Source of the DNA: Myxococcota bacterium
GTDB lineage: Bacteria; Myxococcota; Kuafuiibacteriia; Kuafuiibacteriales; Kuafuiibacteriaceae
DNA length: 47,884 bases
NCBI GenBank assembly: GCA_028289325.1
Contig: JANQQN010000020.1
Coordinates: 1-47,884, forward strand
Direction of reading: 5' to 3'
Shown: positions 9,129-18,528 of the stretch, one piece after another
How positions within the stretch are numbered: position 1 is the stretch's first letter
How the letters are laid out: each line of letters opens with the position of its first letter
The notes under the pieces: generated by a model
What the model saw: the letters and a program-made list of their open reading frames with translations, nothing else
Told to the model about the DNA's origin: nothing
The model's database searches: none
Program-made: the position numbers and the translations under genes

Positions 9129-10928
9129 ATGACCGATCGCTCACGGACCGACCGACGACCGCGCCGATTTCAGGGATCGATGGCCAGCGTATTGGCGCTC
9201 GCCGGGCTGGCCGGCGACACCGTCGGTTGTCGAGCGGGAGGCGCTGCCGTCGAGGAGATGCGCATCGCGGTCAACCAGGTCGCTTACCTTGCCTCGGGGA
9301 AGAAGTGGGCGGTGTTCGCGAGCGACGGGCCCGCCCGAGGGTGGCGGGTGGAAGACATCGAGACGCGGGAGGTCGTCGCAAAGGGGCGCTCTCAGTATCG
9401 CGGCTACGACTCGGCTTCAAACCAACACCTGCACCACATCGACTTTTCGTCGCTGTCTCGCCCCGGGGCCTATCGCCTGTGGGTTGAGGGAATGAAGGAG
9501 GCGGCGCCGCTCGAAGTCTCGGCCCGTCCGTACCGAGATCTTCCCACACGGGCGATGGGGTACTTCTATTTTCACCGGCTCGGCGCGGCCATCGAACGCG
9601 CGTACTTGGAGTATCCCGAACACGCGCGGCCGGCCCTCCACCCGAACGGTCACCAGGTCTCGGCTCGCGAAGGGTGGACGAGCCACGTCTTCGACGTGCG
9701 TCATGGCTGGGCCGACGCGGGTGACTTCGGGCTGTATCCGGTCAATCACGCGGCGGCAGCGTGGCATCTCGCCAATCTATTCGAGCGTTACCGCGCCTTC
9801 GATGACGGTACACTGGCGATACCGGAGAAGAACAACGGCCGCTCGGACCTGCTCGACGAGCTCCTGTACGGCTCGCGGTATCTCGAAGGGATGCTACCGC
9901 CCACCGGGCTGGCCGCCCACAAGGTGCACGGAGGGAAGTGGAGCCCGTTTCCGGTTTCGGTAGAAGAAGAGAACCGTTTGTCGCGGTGGGCGATGCCGCC
10001 GTCGACGAACGCGACGTGGGCCATCGCCCGAACCTACGCCCACTTGGCGCGGCTCGTGAGCCAGGGCTCACCGAAGCTGGCCGCCCACCTCCGGTCGGTG
10101 GCCAAGGAAGCGTATCGCCGCGCCGAGGCCCAGCCGGACGTAGACTATCTGGTCGAAAAGGAGGACGGCGGTGGCTCTTACTCCGACCACACCAATGAGG
10201 ATGACCGCTACGCGGCGTCGGTCGAGCTGTTCTTGACCACGGCCGAGCCCCGGTTTCGAGAGGCGGTCGTGACCTCGCCGCACTACGGCGAGGTCGGCGC
10301 TTTCGACTGGAAGCACACCGCGACCACCGGGACCCTCTCGCTGCTGTCGGCGTCGTCGACGCTGCCGCGGCAGGATATCGATCGAATGAAGGCCCGGTTG
10401 ATCGCGTACGCCGACACCGTCGTGTTGCGCATCGTCAGCGGGGGCTATCCGGCCCCGCTTCCTCCCGACGGCTACGTCTGGGGTTCGAACGGCGCAGTGC
10501 TCAATGACATGGTGATCCTGGCCGTCGCTTACGACCTCGGTCGTCGTCAACGACATATCGATGGCCTGTTCTTGGCGATGGACTATCTCATGGGCCTGAA
10601 CGCGGTCGGCCGGTCATTCGTGACCGGTTACGGCCGCCGGCGAGAGCGCGACCTGCATGACCGTCTGGCCTGGGGTGCCTACCAAAGAGGAGTGCCCTTT
10701 CCGTCGGGATGGGTGGCCGGTGGACCCAATGACGTTCTCATCAACGACGAGGCGACGCCCCGCGCCGCGCCGCCGGCCAAGTCCTACGCGGCTTTGAACA
10801 CCGCGCCGACCGCGTGGTGCTCGAAAGAAAACGCGATCAACTGGAACGCTTCGCTGGTCTGGGTGGCGTGGTACGTAAGGCATCACGCTGGCGGCCTCTC
10901 CGTCGGGCGCGTGAGGCGGACGCGGTGA
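9129..10928 (+). CDS. GH9 family glycoside hydrolase (cellulase/endoglucanase-like)
   Basis: About 599 residues. After an N-terminal export-type segment with Cys34 in a weak lipobox-like T-V-G-C, an Ig-like CelD_N domain covers about residues 40-135 (R-I-A-V-N-Q-V-A-Y-L, P-G-A-Y-R-L-W-V-E-G). The (alpha/alpha)6 catalytic domain then has W-A-D-A-G-D-F-G (Asp196 and Asp199, equivalent to the catalytic-base pair). It also has the L-N-A-V-G-R-S-F-V-T-G-Y-G block and the acid Glu in S-K-E-N-A-I-N-W-N-A (about Glu567). ATG 9129 is chosen because GGGAGGA lies 8 bp upstream. GH9 enzymes cleave beta-1,4-glucans, though some act on glucosaminides, so cellulose is likely but not certain. The stop overlaps the start of the next gene (GTGA), giving an operon with the permease. 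Confidence 0.88.
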   Translation: MTDRSRTDRRPRRFQGSMASVLALAGLAGDTVGCRAGGAAVEEMRIAVNQVAYLASGKKWAVFASDGPARGWRVEDIETREVVAKGRSQYRGYDSASNQHLHHIDFSSLSRPGAYRLWVEGMKEAAPLEVSARPYRDLPTRAMGYFYFHRLGAAIERAYLEYPEHARPALHPNGHQVSAREGWTSHVFDVRHGWADAGDFGLYPVNHAAAAWHLANLFERYRAFDDGTLAIPEKNNGRSDLLDELLYGSRYLEGMLPPTGLAAHKVHGGKWSPFPVSVEEENRLSRWAMPPSTNATWAIARTYAHLARLVSQGSPKLAAHLRSVAKEAYRRAEAQPDVDYLVEKEDGGGSYSDHTNEDDRYAASVELFLTTAEPRFREAVVTSPHYGEVGAFDWKHTATTGTLSLLSASSTLPRQDIDRMKARLIAYADTVVLRIVSGGYPAPLPPDGYVWGSNGAVLNDMVILAVAYDLGRRQRHIDGLFLAMDYLMGLNAVGRSFVTGYGRRRERDLHDRLAWGAYQRGVPFPSGWVAGGPNDVLINDEATPRAAPPAKSYAALNTAPTAWCSKENAINWNASLVWVAWYVRHHAGGLSVGRVRRTR

Positions 10929-12685
10929 CCGAGGTCTTCGCCGCAGCTCGAAGCGCGCCGAAGGGGCCCCATCCCTTACTGTGGGTAGCAACGGCGTACG
11001 TGGCGGAAGGCATCCCCTTCGCGATGGTCATCTGGGTCGCGGGCACCATGTTCAAAGACATGGGACACTCCGACGCTCGCATCACCGTCGCCACGGCCAG
11101 CATCGGCATCGTGTGGTCGCTGAAGCCGCTGTGGGCGGGCTTCCTCGACCTCCTGTGGACCAAGAAGTCGTTCGTCATCGTCACTCAGCTAACGATGGCC
11201 GGAATGTTCGCCCTCGCCGCGTGCGCGCTTCATCTCGATAGCTACTTCTCGGTGACCATCATCGTGCTGTGGGGCGTCGCGTTCGCGTCCGCGACGCAGG
11301 ATATCTGCGTCGATGGCGTGTACATCACCACCCTCGACGAGCGACAGCAGGCGGCCTACATCGGGCTGCAGGGGATGGCGTGGAACCTGGGCCGGGTCAT
11401 CGCCGTATCGCTGACCGTGTGGCTGGCCGGATACCTTCGACAAGACGTCGCCCTCGAGCTGCGACCGTCGTGGTCGATCGTTTTGGGGACGGTCAGCGGT
11501 CTCATGCTCCTGCTTGCGATCTATCACTCGGTGTTCCTGCCGACCGGGAGCCAACCGGTGATCGATGGCGCTCGCTCGGTGAGACGGGTGCTGACGAGCT
11601 TTCGCGACAGCGCGCTGGACTTCTGCGGGCGGCCTTACCTGTGGGGGATGTTGAGCTTCGTTCTGTTCTTCCGCAGCGCGGAGGGCCTCCTGCTGGTTGA
11701 AGCGCCGCTGTTCCTGCAGGGGTGTCTGGAAGACGGTGGACTACAGCTGAGCCTGAAAGCCAAGGGATTCATCGACGGTACGGTGGGCACGGTCGCCAAC
11801 ATCGCCGGCGGTCTTCTCGGTGGACTGTTCGTATCTCGCTTCACGCTTCGCAACACGCTGTTCATTCTCGCGTTGTGCGTCAACGTGCCGAACCTGGTGT
11901 TCATCTATCTTGCCCACGCGGCGGTCGACGGTCCTCCGTCCGTGGATTCGATCGCGGTGTTGGTCGGCATCGAGAAGTTTTGGTACGGCTTCGGATTCAT
12001 CGGCAACATGCTGTACATGATGCAGCAGCTCGCCCCGGGAAGGTACAAGATGACCCACTATGCCTTCGCCACTGCGCTCATGAATCTGGTGCTCGTGCCC
12101 ACGCAGATGGTCAGCGGTCCGCTGGCCGACGCCGTGGGCTTCATCCCGTTCTTTTGGATCGTCCTGGTGGCCTCGATCCCGTCGTTGATCGCGGCGTGGT
12201 TCGCTCCGTTTCCCTACCGAGGAGCGAGGGCCGGTGCGCCGGACGATAGGCGGGGAGCGCACGAGGGCGACCCAGACGCACGCCGGGCAACCGTGCGGTC
12301 GTTGCTCGCTTTGGGCCTGTTCCTGTACGTCGACACCCTCGCCTTAGGCTGGTTGGGGACGACCGATAGCGTGGGTCTGAAGGCGGCCCTGCTCGTCGCA
12401 TTGACGGTGAGCGTATGGTTCAAATTCAGCCTGGCGCTCGCGGCGTTCGGCGCCGGGCGGCGAGCGCGAAGGCGGGAACGAACCTTTCGGGGCGGTAACG
12501 CCCGAGGTGCGATGGCCGCCGCGGGCGGTGTCATCGTCGTATCGCTGGCGGTCGTCGCGGTCGTCGTCCACCAGGCATCGGCGATCGACTGGTCATGTCT
12601 CGAAGATCCGACCTTGGCGCAGTGTGCCGCTGAGTCGACCGAGGCCACCCCGCGGGCGTGTCGAGCCTCGCGCGGGCCCGAGTAG
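10925..12685 (+). CDS. AmpG-like MFS permease
   Basis: A major-facilitator protein of 586 residues, inner membrane. The family hallmark A-S-A-T-Q-D-I-C-V-D-G-V-Y is followed by the L-D-E-R-Q-Q-A-A-Y-I-G-L-Q-G stretch seen in AmpG/PAT-type transporters. AmpG itself imports muropeptides. Here the coupling to a GH9 cellulase (GTG 10925 overlaps its stop) and the divergent cytoplasmic GH1 enzyme suggest import of beta-glucan or chito-oligosaccharides. After the 12-helix core there are two or three extra hydrophobic segments and a Cys-containing tail ending at about 12680, longer than a typical AmpG. The upstream in-frame start at 10814 lies inside the GH9 gene and was rejected. Confidence 0.85.
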   Translation: MTEVFAAARSAPKGPHPLLWVATAYVAEGIPFAMVIWVAGTMFKDMGHSDARITVATASIGIVWSLKPLWAGFLDLLWTKKSFVIVTQLTMAGMFALAACALHLDSYFSVTIIVLWGVAFASATQDICVDGVYITTLDERQQAAYIGLQGMAWNLGRVIAVSLTVWLAGYLRQDVALELRPSWSIVLGTVSGLMLLLAIYHSVFLPTGSQPVIDGARSVRRVLTSFRDSALDFCGRPYLWGMLSFVLFFRSAEGLLLVEAPLFLQGCLEDGGLQLSLKAKGFIDGTVGTVANIAGGLLGGLFVSRFTLRNTLFILALCVNVPNLVFIYLAHAAVDGPPSVDSIAVLVGIEKFWYGFGFIGNMLYMMQQLAPGRYKMTHYAFATALMNLVLVPTQMVSGPLADAVGFIPFFWIVLVASIPSLIAAWFAPFPYRGARAGAPDDRRGAHEGDPDARRATVRSLLALGLFLYVDTLALGWLGTTDSVGLKAALLVALTVSVWFKFSLALAAFGAGRRARRRERTFRGGNARGAMAAAGGVIVVSLAVVAVVVHQASAIDWSCLEDPTLAQCAAESTEATPRACRASRGPE

Positions 12686-12724
12686 CGCATCGGTGGCCAA
12701 ATCGAGGCCGTTGCGCTACCGCTG

Positions 12725-12739
12725 TCTTCGGGCCGAAGA
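12725..12739. promoter_or_regulatory. 15-bp palindrome just upstream of the serine hydrolase start
   Basis: TCTTCGGGCCGAAGA is perfectly self-complementary around one base and ends 9 bp before the GTG at 12749, where the ribosome-binding site would be. It could be an operator or an RBS-masking hairpin. There is no good Shine-Dalgarno match in this gap. Confidence 0.3.
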
Positions 12740-12748
12740 TCCGTCGCG

Positions 12749-13981
12749 GTGACGAAGCGAAAGCTCCTTCTTTGGTACGCGTCGATGTCTTTATCGACGC
12801 TTCTTGTGGCGTGCACGACCATGCGACCCGATATCGATACCAATGCCGATTCGGAGGTAGCGGCGCCGGCGTACGTCCGCCTCGACGGCGTCCAGCTGTC
12901 GGCGGAACAGATCGACCGCCACGTCGAGTCGCTCATGGCGGCGGCGAAGGTGACCGGTCTCGGTGTGGCGCTTCTCGACGAAAAGGGGGTGCGGTATCTC
13001 AAAGGGTACGGCCTCGCCGACGTCGAACGAGGCCACCGGCTCGATCCCGATACGGTCATGTATGGCGCCTCGCTGACGAAAGCGGCGTTCGCGTACGCGG
13101 TGATGACCTTGGTCGACCAGGGCCGCGTCGACCTCGACGCGCCGATCTCTCGCCTGTTGCCCCAACCGCTACCGGCGTACGCGCGCTACCGGGACCTCGC
13201 GGGCGACGACCGATGGCGAACATGGACCTTACGGATCCTGCTGTCGCATACCAGCGGCCTTCCCAATTGGCGCTGGTACATGCCGGGGAAGAAGCTGACC
13301 ATTCTCTTCGAGCCCGGCACCCGATATGCGTATTCTGGCGAAGGCATCCAGGTTGCGCAGCTGGTGCTGGAGGCGGGACTGGACATCGACGTCGACGCCT
13401 TGATGGAACGGCGGGTCTTTCAGCGCTTCGGCATGCGCCGGACGTCGATGCGGTGGCGCGAGGACTTCGGGACCAACCTCGCTCTCGGGTACTCCGAGAC
13501 CGGCGAGAACCTCGGCCATAAGCAGAGGCGGTCGACCCGAGCGGCGGGATCGATGGACACCACGTTGAGAGATTACGCGTCGTTTCTTGCTGGGCTTCAG
13601 CGCGGAGACGGGATCAGCGCTGGGTCGCGCGACCAGATGCTTCGACCTCAGGTCCGAATCACCTCCAAGACCCAGTTTCCGACCCACATCTGGGAAGACA
13701 CCGACGCCAACGACGATATCTTGCTCTCCTACGGGCTGGGCTGGGGGGTGTTCGAGAGCCCCTTCGGACGCGCCTACTTCAAGGAAGGACACGACGACGG
13801 CTGGAACAACTACGCGCTGTGCCTGGTCGACGGCCGTCGCTGCATTCTGTTGCTCGCCAACAGCTCGAACGGCGAAGGCATCTTCGTTCGCCTCGTCGAC
13901 GGTCTGCTGGGACCGATGGGCATCCCGTGGGCATGGGAGGGGTACACGCCGTACGATCTGAAGAAGGCCGAGGACCGCTAA
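12749..13981 (+). CDS. class C beta-lactamase-fold serine hydrolase lipoprotein
   Basis: A 410-residue lipoprotein with signal peptide and lipobox L-V-A-C (Cys22). The beta-lactamase/penicillin-binding transpeptidase fold shows the S-x-x-K catalytic pair in A-S-L-T-K (Ser108, Lys111), the Y-x-N-like motif Y-S-G at Tyr195, the L-L-S-H-T-S-G-L-P landmark at about residues 164-172, and an H-x-G-like H-D-D-G near the C-terminus. Such proteins act as esterases, D-aminopeptidases or carboxypeptidases in the envelope; true beta-lactamase activity is not implied. It lies 63 bp after the AmpG-like permease on the same strand and may belong to that operon. The start is GTG. Confidence 0.87.
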   Translation: MTKRKLLLWYASMSLSTLLVACTTMRPDIDTNADSEVAAPAYVRLDGVQLSAEQIDRHVESLMAAAKVTGLGVALLDEKGVRYLKGYGLADVERGHRLDPDTVMYGASLTKAAFAYAVMTLVDQGRVDLDAPISRLLPQPLPAYARYRDLAGDDRWRTWTLRILLSHTSGLPNWRWYMPGKKLTILFEPGTRYAYSGEGIQVAQLVLEAGLDIDVDALMERRVFQRFGMRRTSMRWREDFGTNLALGYSETGENLGHKQRRSTRAAGSMDTTLRDYASFLAGLQRGDGISAGSRDQMLRPQVRITSKTQFPTHIWEDTDANDDILLSYGLGWGVFESPFGRAYFKEGHDDGWNNYALCLVDGRRCILLLANSSNGEGIFVRLVDGLLGPMGIPWAWEGYTPYDLKKAEDR

Positions 13982-13986
13982 TGGAG

Positions 13987-14007
13987 GGCGAGACGTGGCC
14001 TCTCGCC
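13987..14007 (+). terminator. stem-loop after serine hydrolase gene
   Basis: GGCGAGA and TCTCGCC form a perfect 7-bp stem with a 7-nt loop, starting 5 bp after the stop codon at 13979-13981. Only a weak pyrimidine run follows, so this is a plausible but not classical intrinsic terminator. Confidence 0.45.
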
Positions 14008-14105
14008 GCTTCTCCCACCGCACCAAGGGTTTCTCAGTGGTTCCCGAATCGTCGCCGCTTGCGGCGGTCGGAACGAGGGAATAGTCAACGAACCAGGAGG
14101 CATCA

Positions 14106-15302
14106 ATGAGACGAGCCGTCATCGTATCCACCGCCCGAACCCCGATCGGAAAGGCGTATCGGGGGGCGTTCAACAACACGACCGCCCAGTCCCTCGGCGC
14201 CCACGCCGTCAAGGAAGCTTGCCAAAGAGCCAGGATCGAGCCCTCGGACGTCGAAGACGTGGTGATGGGCGCTGCCCTTCAGCAAGGCACGGCCTTTCAG
14301 AACGTGGCCCGGCAGGTCGCCCTGCGGGCGGGGTTGCCGACGACGGTCCCCGGGATGTCGCTCGACCGGCAGTGCGCATCGGGCATGATGGCCATCGCCA
14401 CGGCGGCCAAGCAGATCGTCGCCGACAACATGGATGTCACCGTCGGAGGGGGGCTGGAGTCCATCTCGATGAACCAGACCAGCGACATGTTCGTGACCCC
14501 GGATCCGTGGTTGCTGGCCAACATTCCCGCCACGTACATGCAGATGATCGAGACGGCGGAGGTGGTTGCGGCTCGCTACGGCATCAGCCGCGAGGCGCAA
14601 GACCAATACGCCCTGCAGTCTCAGCAGCGGACTCACGAGGCGCAGCAGGCCGGCCGCTACGACGCCGAGATCGTTCCGATGGCGTCCACCATGATCAAGT
14701 ATAACAAGGAGACCAAAGAGAAGTCTCAGGTCGAGGTGAAGCTCGACAAGGACGAAGGCAACCGACCGACCACCACCTTGGACGGGCTGTCGGGCCTGAA
14801 GCCGGTATTTCAGGGCGGCCAGCAGGTTCAGCAAGGCACGAACATCACTGCCGGCAACGCTTCTCAGCTGTCCGACGGGGCGTCGGCGGTGGTCCTGATG
14901 GAAGAGAAGGAAGCCGAGCGCCGAGGCCTGGAGCCCCTGGGCATCTACCACGGGATCGCGGTGGCGGGGACGGACCCCGACGAGATGGGTATCGGACCGG
15001 TGTTTGCGGTTCCGAAGCTGCTTGAGAAGTTCGGCAAGAAGATGGACGACATCGGGCTGTGGGAGCTCAACGAAGCGTTCGCGGTTCAGGTCATCTACTG
15101 CCGCGACAAGCTCGGCATCCCCAACGCGCTGCTCAACGTCAACGGCGGCGCGATCTCCATCGGTCACCCCTACGGCATGAGTGGGGCCCGGATGGTCGGC
15201 CACGCGCTCATCGAGGGCAAGCGACGGGGCGCGAAGCTCGTGGTGTGCACGATGTGCGTCGGCGGTGGCATGGGCGCCGCTGGTCTGTTCGAAGTGGTGT
15301 AA
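14106..15302 (+). CDS. thiolase (acetyl-CoA C-acyltransferase)
   Basis: A 398-residue thiolase, normal family length. The N-terminal [10 protein letters not shown] motif, the acyl-accepting Cys in D-R-Q-C-A-S-G-M (Cys90), the [10 protein letters not shown] block (His354) and the second catalytic Cys in C-V-G-G-G-M-G (Cys384) are all intact. It catalyses thiolytic cleavage of 3-ketoacyl-CoA or the reverse condensation; whether it serves beta-oxidation or acetoacetyl-CoA synthesis cannot be told. AGGAGG precedes the ATG by 5 bp. No other beta-oxidation gene is adjacent, and the following peptidase starts 67 bp later. Confidence 0.93.
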   Translation: MRRAVIVSTARTPIGKAYRGAFNNTTAQSLGAHAVKEACQRARIEPSDVEDVVMGAALQQGTAFQNVARQVALRAGLPTTVPGMSLDRQCASGMMAIATAAKQIVADNMDVTVGGGLESISMNQTSDMFVTPDPWLLANIPATYMQMIETAEVVAARYGISREAQDQYALQSQQRTHEAQQAGRYDAEIVPMASTMIKYNKETKEKSQVEVKLDKDEGNRPTTTLDGLSGLKPVFQGGQQVQQGTNITAGNASQLSDGASAVVLMEEKEAERRGLEPLGIYHGIAVAGTDPDEMGIGPVFAVPKLLEKFGKKMDDIGLWELNEAFAVQVIYCRDKLGIPNALLNVNGGAISIGHPYGMSGARMVGHALIEGKRRGAKLVVCTMCVGGGMGAAGLFEVV

Positions 15303-15369
15303 TTCTCCCCTCCCTGCCCCGCGTCTTTCCCTGGCGAATCGGCGGCGAAGGCGCGAAGGTTGGCATCTG

Positions 15370-17415
15370 ATGGCTGACCGCCCGAAGCTCCGTGAAGACG
15401 ACCATCGATGGCTGGAAGACGTCGAGGGGGATGAGGCTCTGGCCAAAGTGCGCGATTGGAACGCGCGCACCCTGACCGAGCTTCGGGCGGATCCTCGTTT
15501 CGAGGCGCTTCAAGCCACCGCGCTGGCCATCGTAAACGCGACCGACAAGATCCCCTACGGGTCGTTGCGAGGGCGGCAGGTCCGAAACTTCTGGCAGGAT
15601 GCCGAGGCGGTCCGCGGGTCGCTGCGCAACACCAGCTTGGATGATTACTTGAGCGACGCGCCGACGTGGACGACGGATCTCAGCATCGACGAGCTCGCGG
15701 AGCAGGAGGGGCAAAACTGGGTATACAAGGGCGCGACGAGCCTTCCCCCCGCCTACGATCGAAGCTTGCTCGCGCTGTCGGTCGGCGGCAAAGACGCTGC
15801 GGTTCGCCGCGAGTGGAGTTTCGAAGACCGGGCGTTCGTCGCCGGGGGCTTCATGCTGCCCGAGGCCAAGGCCGGGGCCGCGTGGCGGGACATCGACACC
15901 CTGCTCGTCGCGACCGACTGGGGCGACGGGTCGATGACCGAGTCGGGCTATCCGTTCGTCGCCAAGTGGGTGCGTCGGGGCGCGCCCATGGAAGCGGCGA
16001 CGGAAGTCTTTCGGGGGGCGGCCACGGACGTAGGCGTGTGGCCGGATCGACTCGATGGGCCCCACGGACCGCTGATGATGGCCGTTCAGCGGTTGACGTT
16101 CTTCGAGACCCAGGTCTGGTACCTGCCCCCCGACGGTGAGGCGGTCGCGCTGCCGTTGCCGTTGAAGGCCTCGGTCGTCGACGTTTTCGAAGACCGGCTC
16201 GTGTTCATGATCGACGACGCCTGGACCGCGCCCGACGGGCAGACGTATGGGTCAGGGAGCCTGTTGGCCATGGCGCTGGGGCCAGCGCTGGCCGGAAACG
16301 TCCGCGAGCTGGAGGTCATTTTCCGTCCCGATGCTCGGACGGCGATCCAGGCTGCGGCTCGAACGCGGTCGCGGCTGCTGGTCTCGACGCTCGAGAACGT
16401 GGTCGGGGTCGTATACGCCTACCGGCTCGACGGCGGGGCGTGGGTTCGCGACCGGCTCGACATTCCTGATGACGTCTCGGCGCAGGTCCAGTTCGCTACC
16501 CGAGACTCTGACTTGGCGTTCATCGGTTACGAATCCTACCTTCGTCCGGACACATTGGCGGTGGTCGACGTTTCGACCGGTCGCCGTCGGGGGGCCAAAG
16601 CTCTGCCCCCTCGGTTCGATGCGAAACGGCTCACGGTCGAGCAGCGAACGGCGACGAGCCGAGATGGAACCGCAGTTCCATACTTTTTGATTCGTCCTGT
16701 CGATGCACCATTGAATGGAGCCCTACCTACCGTGCTCTACGGATACGGTGGCTTTCAGGTTTCGCTCAACCCCACCTACGCGCCCTTGACGGGCAAGCTG
16801 TGGCTCGAGCGGGGCGGTGCCTACGTGGTCGCCAACATCCGCGGTGGCGGCGAGTTCGGACCGGACTGGCATCAAGCGGGCCTGAAGACCCAGCGTCAGC
16901 GGATCTACGACGACTTTGTAGCGGTGGCCGAGGATCTGATCCGGAGCAACGTGACGTCGCCCCGGCGCCTGGGCATCATGGGGGGCTCGAACGGCGGCCT
17001 GCTGATGGGCGTGATGTACAACCAGCGCCCGGAGCTGTGGAACGCGGTCGTGTGTCAGGTGCCGCTGCTCGATATGCTGCGCTATCACCTCCTTCTCGCC
17101 GGCGCGAGCTGGGTCGGCGAGTACGGTCACCCCGACCACCCCGAGGAGCGTGCGTTCTTGGAGACGATTTCGCCGTATCACAACGTCGACCCGAACCGAG
17201 ACCATCCGGAGATCTTCTTCGTGACGTCGACCAAGGACGACCGCGTGCATCCTGGACACGCCCGCAAGATGGCGGCGCGGCTCGAACAGATGGGCAAGCC
17301 GTTTCTGTACTACGAGAATATCGACGGCGGACACAGCGCGGCGGCGAACCTCGCCGAGACGGCGAAACGGGTGGCGCTCGAATATACGTATCTGTCGCGC
17401 AAGCTCATGGACTGA
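15370..17415 (+). CDS. S9 family prolyl oligopeptidase
   Basis: A 681-residue serine peptidase with no signal peptide. The N-terminal D-D-H-R-W-L-E-D-V-E-G segment is typical of prolyl oligopeptidases and is followed by a beta-propeller of about 350 residues. The C-terminal alpha/beta hydrolase domain has the G-G-S-N-G-G nucleophile motif (Ser540), the Asp pair in T-K-D-D-R-V-H-P-G-H (623-624) and the catalytic His in D-G-G-H-S (His655). Y-G-Y-G-G-F and N-I-R-G-G-G-E-F-G precede the Ser as usual. It cleaves short peptides after proline. ATG 15370 is chosen over an in-frame start at 15181 because that one lies inside the thiolase gene. Confidence 0.93.
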   Translation: MADRPKLREDDHRWLEDVEGDEALAKVRDWNARTLTELRADPRFEALQATALAIVNATDKIPYGSLRGRQVRNFWQDAEAVRGSLRNTSLDDYLSDAPTWTTDLSIDELAEQEGQNWVYKGATSLPPAYDRSLLALSVGGKDAAVRREWSFEDRAFVAGGFMLPEAKAGAAWRDIDTLLVATDWGDGSMTESGYPFVAKWVRRGAPMEAATEVFRGAATDVGVWPDRLDGPHGPLMMAVQRLTFFETQVWYLPPDGEAVALPLPLKASVVDVFEDRLVFMIDDAWTAPDGQTYGSGSLLAMALGPALAGNVRELEVIFRPDARTAIQAAARTRSRLLVSTLENVVGVVYAYRLDGGAWVRDRLDIPDDVSAQVQFATRDSDLAFIGYESYLRPDTLAVVDVSTGRRRGAKALPPRFDAKRLTVEQRTATSRDGTAVPYFLIRPVDAPLNGALPTVLYGYGGFQVSLNPTYAPLTGKLWLERGGAYVVANIRGGGEFGPDWHQAGLKTQRQRIYDDFVAVAEDLIRSNVTSPRRLGIMGGSNGGLLMGVMYNQRPELWNAVVCQVPLLDMLRYHLLLAGASWVGEYGHPDHPEERAFLETISPYHNVDPNRDHPEIFFVTSTKDDRVHPGHARKMAARLEQMGKPFLYYENIDGGHSAAANLAETAKRVALEYTYLSRKLMD

Positions 17416-17569
17416 GCCGGCGGCAACATCGAATCGCAGCGCAAGGGATGCGGCCGCCCGGTGCCGCGCTGATCGATGAGCAGGATGTCGCGGGTGTCGT
17501 CTGCGTGCGTAGGTGTAAAACTTGTTGGTCCGTCGTCTCGTTGAAGCGGCCTGTGGTACGACGGCGGCC

Positions 17570-18280
17570 ATGATGAGACAGACGCTCGCGATCCTTGCTT
17601 TGCTGATTGCCGTTCCGTCGACGGGAATGGCGGCGCCGCCTCCGTTCGATCTCAGTCTCGTTCCCCAGGGCGAAGCCCGATTCGATCTGACCGTGGCCGG
17701 CGACGTCAAAGGAGACTGGTACGTGTCGCGTCGGCGTAACGAAGCGGGCGACGTCGTCATCATCGATGCCACCACGCTGTACCCGGACGTGCGGGAGACG
17801 GCCGCGTTCGTCATCGACGGCAAAACCATGGCGCCCAAGCGCCTGGTGATCGACGCGGACTTCAGTCGGTCCATCCTCGACGCCGACCTGACCGGCAAAG
17901 GCGCCGAGCTCGTCGGTGAGTATCGAGTCAAAAAGCCCGACGAGATCGAAAAGCGGGTCGTCCCTTTTTCTACGAAGCTTCCGAAGGGCGTGAGCTTTCG
18001 CGGGACGACCTTTCACATGCTGCCGACGCTGCCGAAGAAGGTCGGGGTCACGTACGACACGCAGTGGTTCAACTCGCTCACGGGCAAGGTCGAGCAGATC
18101 AAGATCAAGGTTACGGGCCCGGTCTCGGTGAAGACGCCGGCAGGCCAGTTCGAGGCCCACCGCATGGACATCACCGGAGGTTCGATCGACAACGTCGTTT
18201 ACGTTGCTGACTCGCCCCAGCGAGACATCGTCCGGGTCGACGTCCCGGGGCAAGACATGGTGTTTCTTCGCCGCCCGTAG
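17570..18280 (+). CDS. exported DUF3108-like protein
   Basis: A 236-residue protein with a clean signal peptide (residues 1-21, ending G-M-A-A). The mature part is beta-rich, with alternating strands such as G-E-A-R-F-D-L-T-V-A-G-D-V-K-G-D-W-Y-V and a terminal V-V-Y-V-A-D-S-P. The pattern resembles DUF3108/YceI-neighbour periplasmic proteins of unknown function (for example E-A-H-R-M-D-I-T near the end), but I call it only by resemblance. An upstream in-frame start at 17522 adds a stretch unlike a signal peptide, so ATG 17570 is preferred. It stands alone, with no obvious functional partner. Confidence 0.65.
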   Translation: MMRQTLAILALLIAVPSTGMAAPPPFDLSLVPQGEARFDLTVAGDVKGDWYVSRRRNEAGDVVIIDATTLYPDVRETAAFVIDGKTMAPKRLVIDADFSRSILDADLTGKGAELVGEYRVKKPDEIEKRVVPFSTKLPKGVSFRGTTFHMLPTLPKKVGVTYDTQWFNSLTGKVEQIKIKVTGPVSVKTPAGQFEAHRMDITGGSIDNVVYVADSPQRDIVRVDVPGQDMVFLRRP

Positions 18281-18528
18281 TACGGCGGATCATACGTCCT
18301 GAGCCCATTGCGAAGGACCTTGGATCTGCCGGACGCGAGCCGAGTTTACTCGGCGATCTTCAGACTGCAGCGAGGACGGCGAACGGGAGTTCCGAGCCAG
18401 GAACTGGATCGGAACTTCTGGATCGCCGCCCGTAGTCGAGCTTGGCGAGAACGACGGTCCACCTCGTGACGGGTTGATTCGTGCCCCATCCCCTAGCGAC
18501 GGGCGCACTTCACAGGTACAGGAGGGAC

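Noticed and set aside
10814..10925. Upstream extension of the AmpG-like permease
   Set aside because: It lies inside the GH9 coding end in another frame and gives no membrane or family sequence; GTG 10925 with the GTGA overlap is the better start.
14103..15470. Long open frame on the minus strand opposite the thiolase gene
   Set aside because: Its product is low-complexity, His/Arg-rich text without domain features; it is the GC-bias shadow of the real thiolase.
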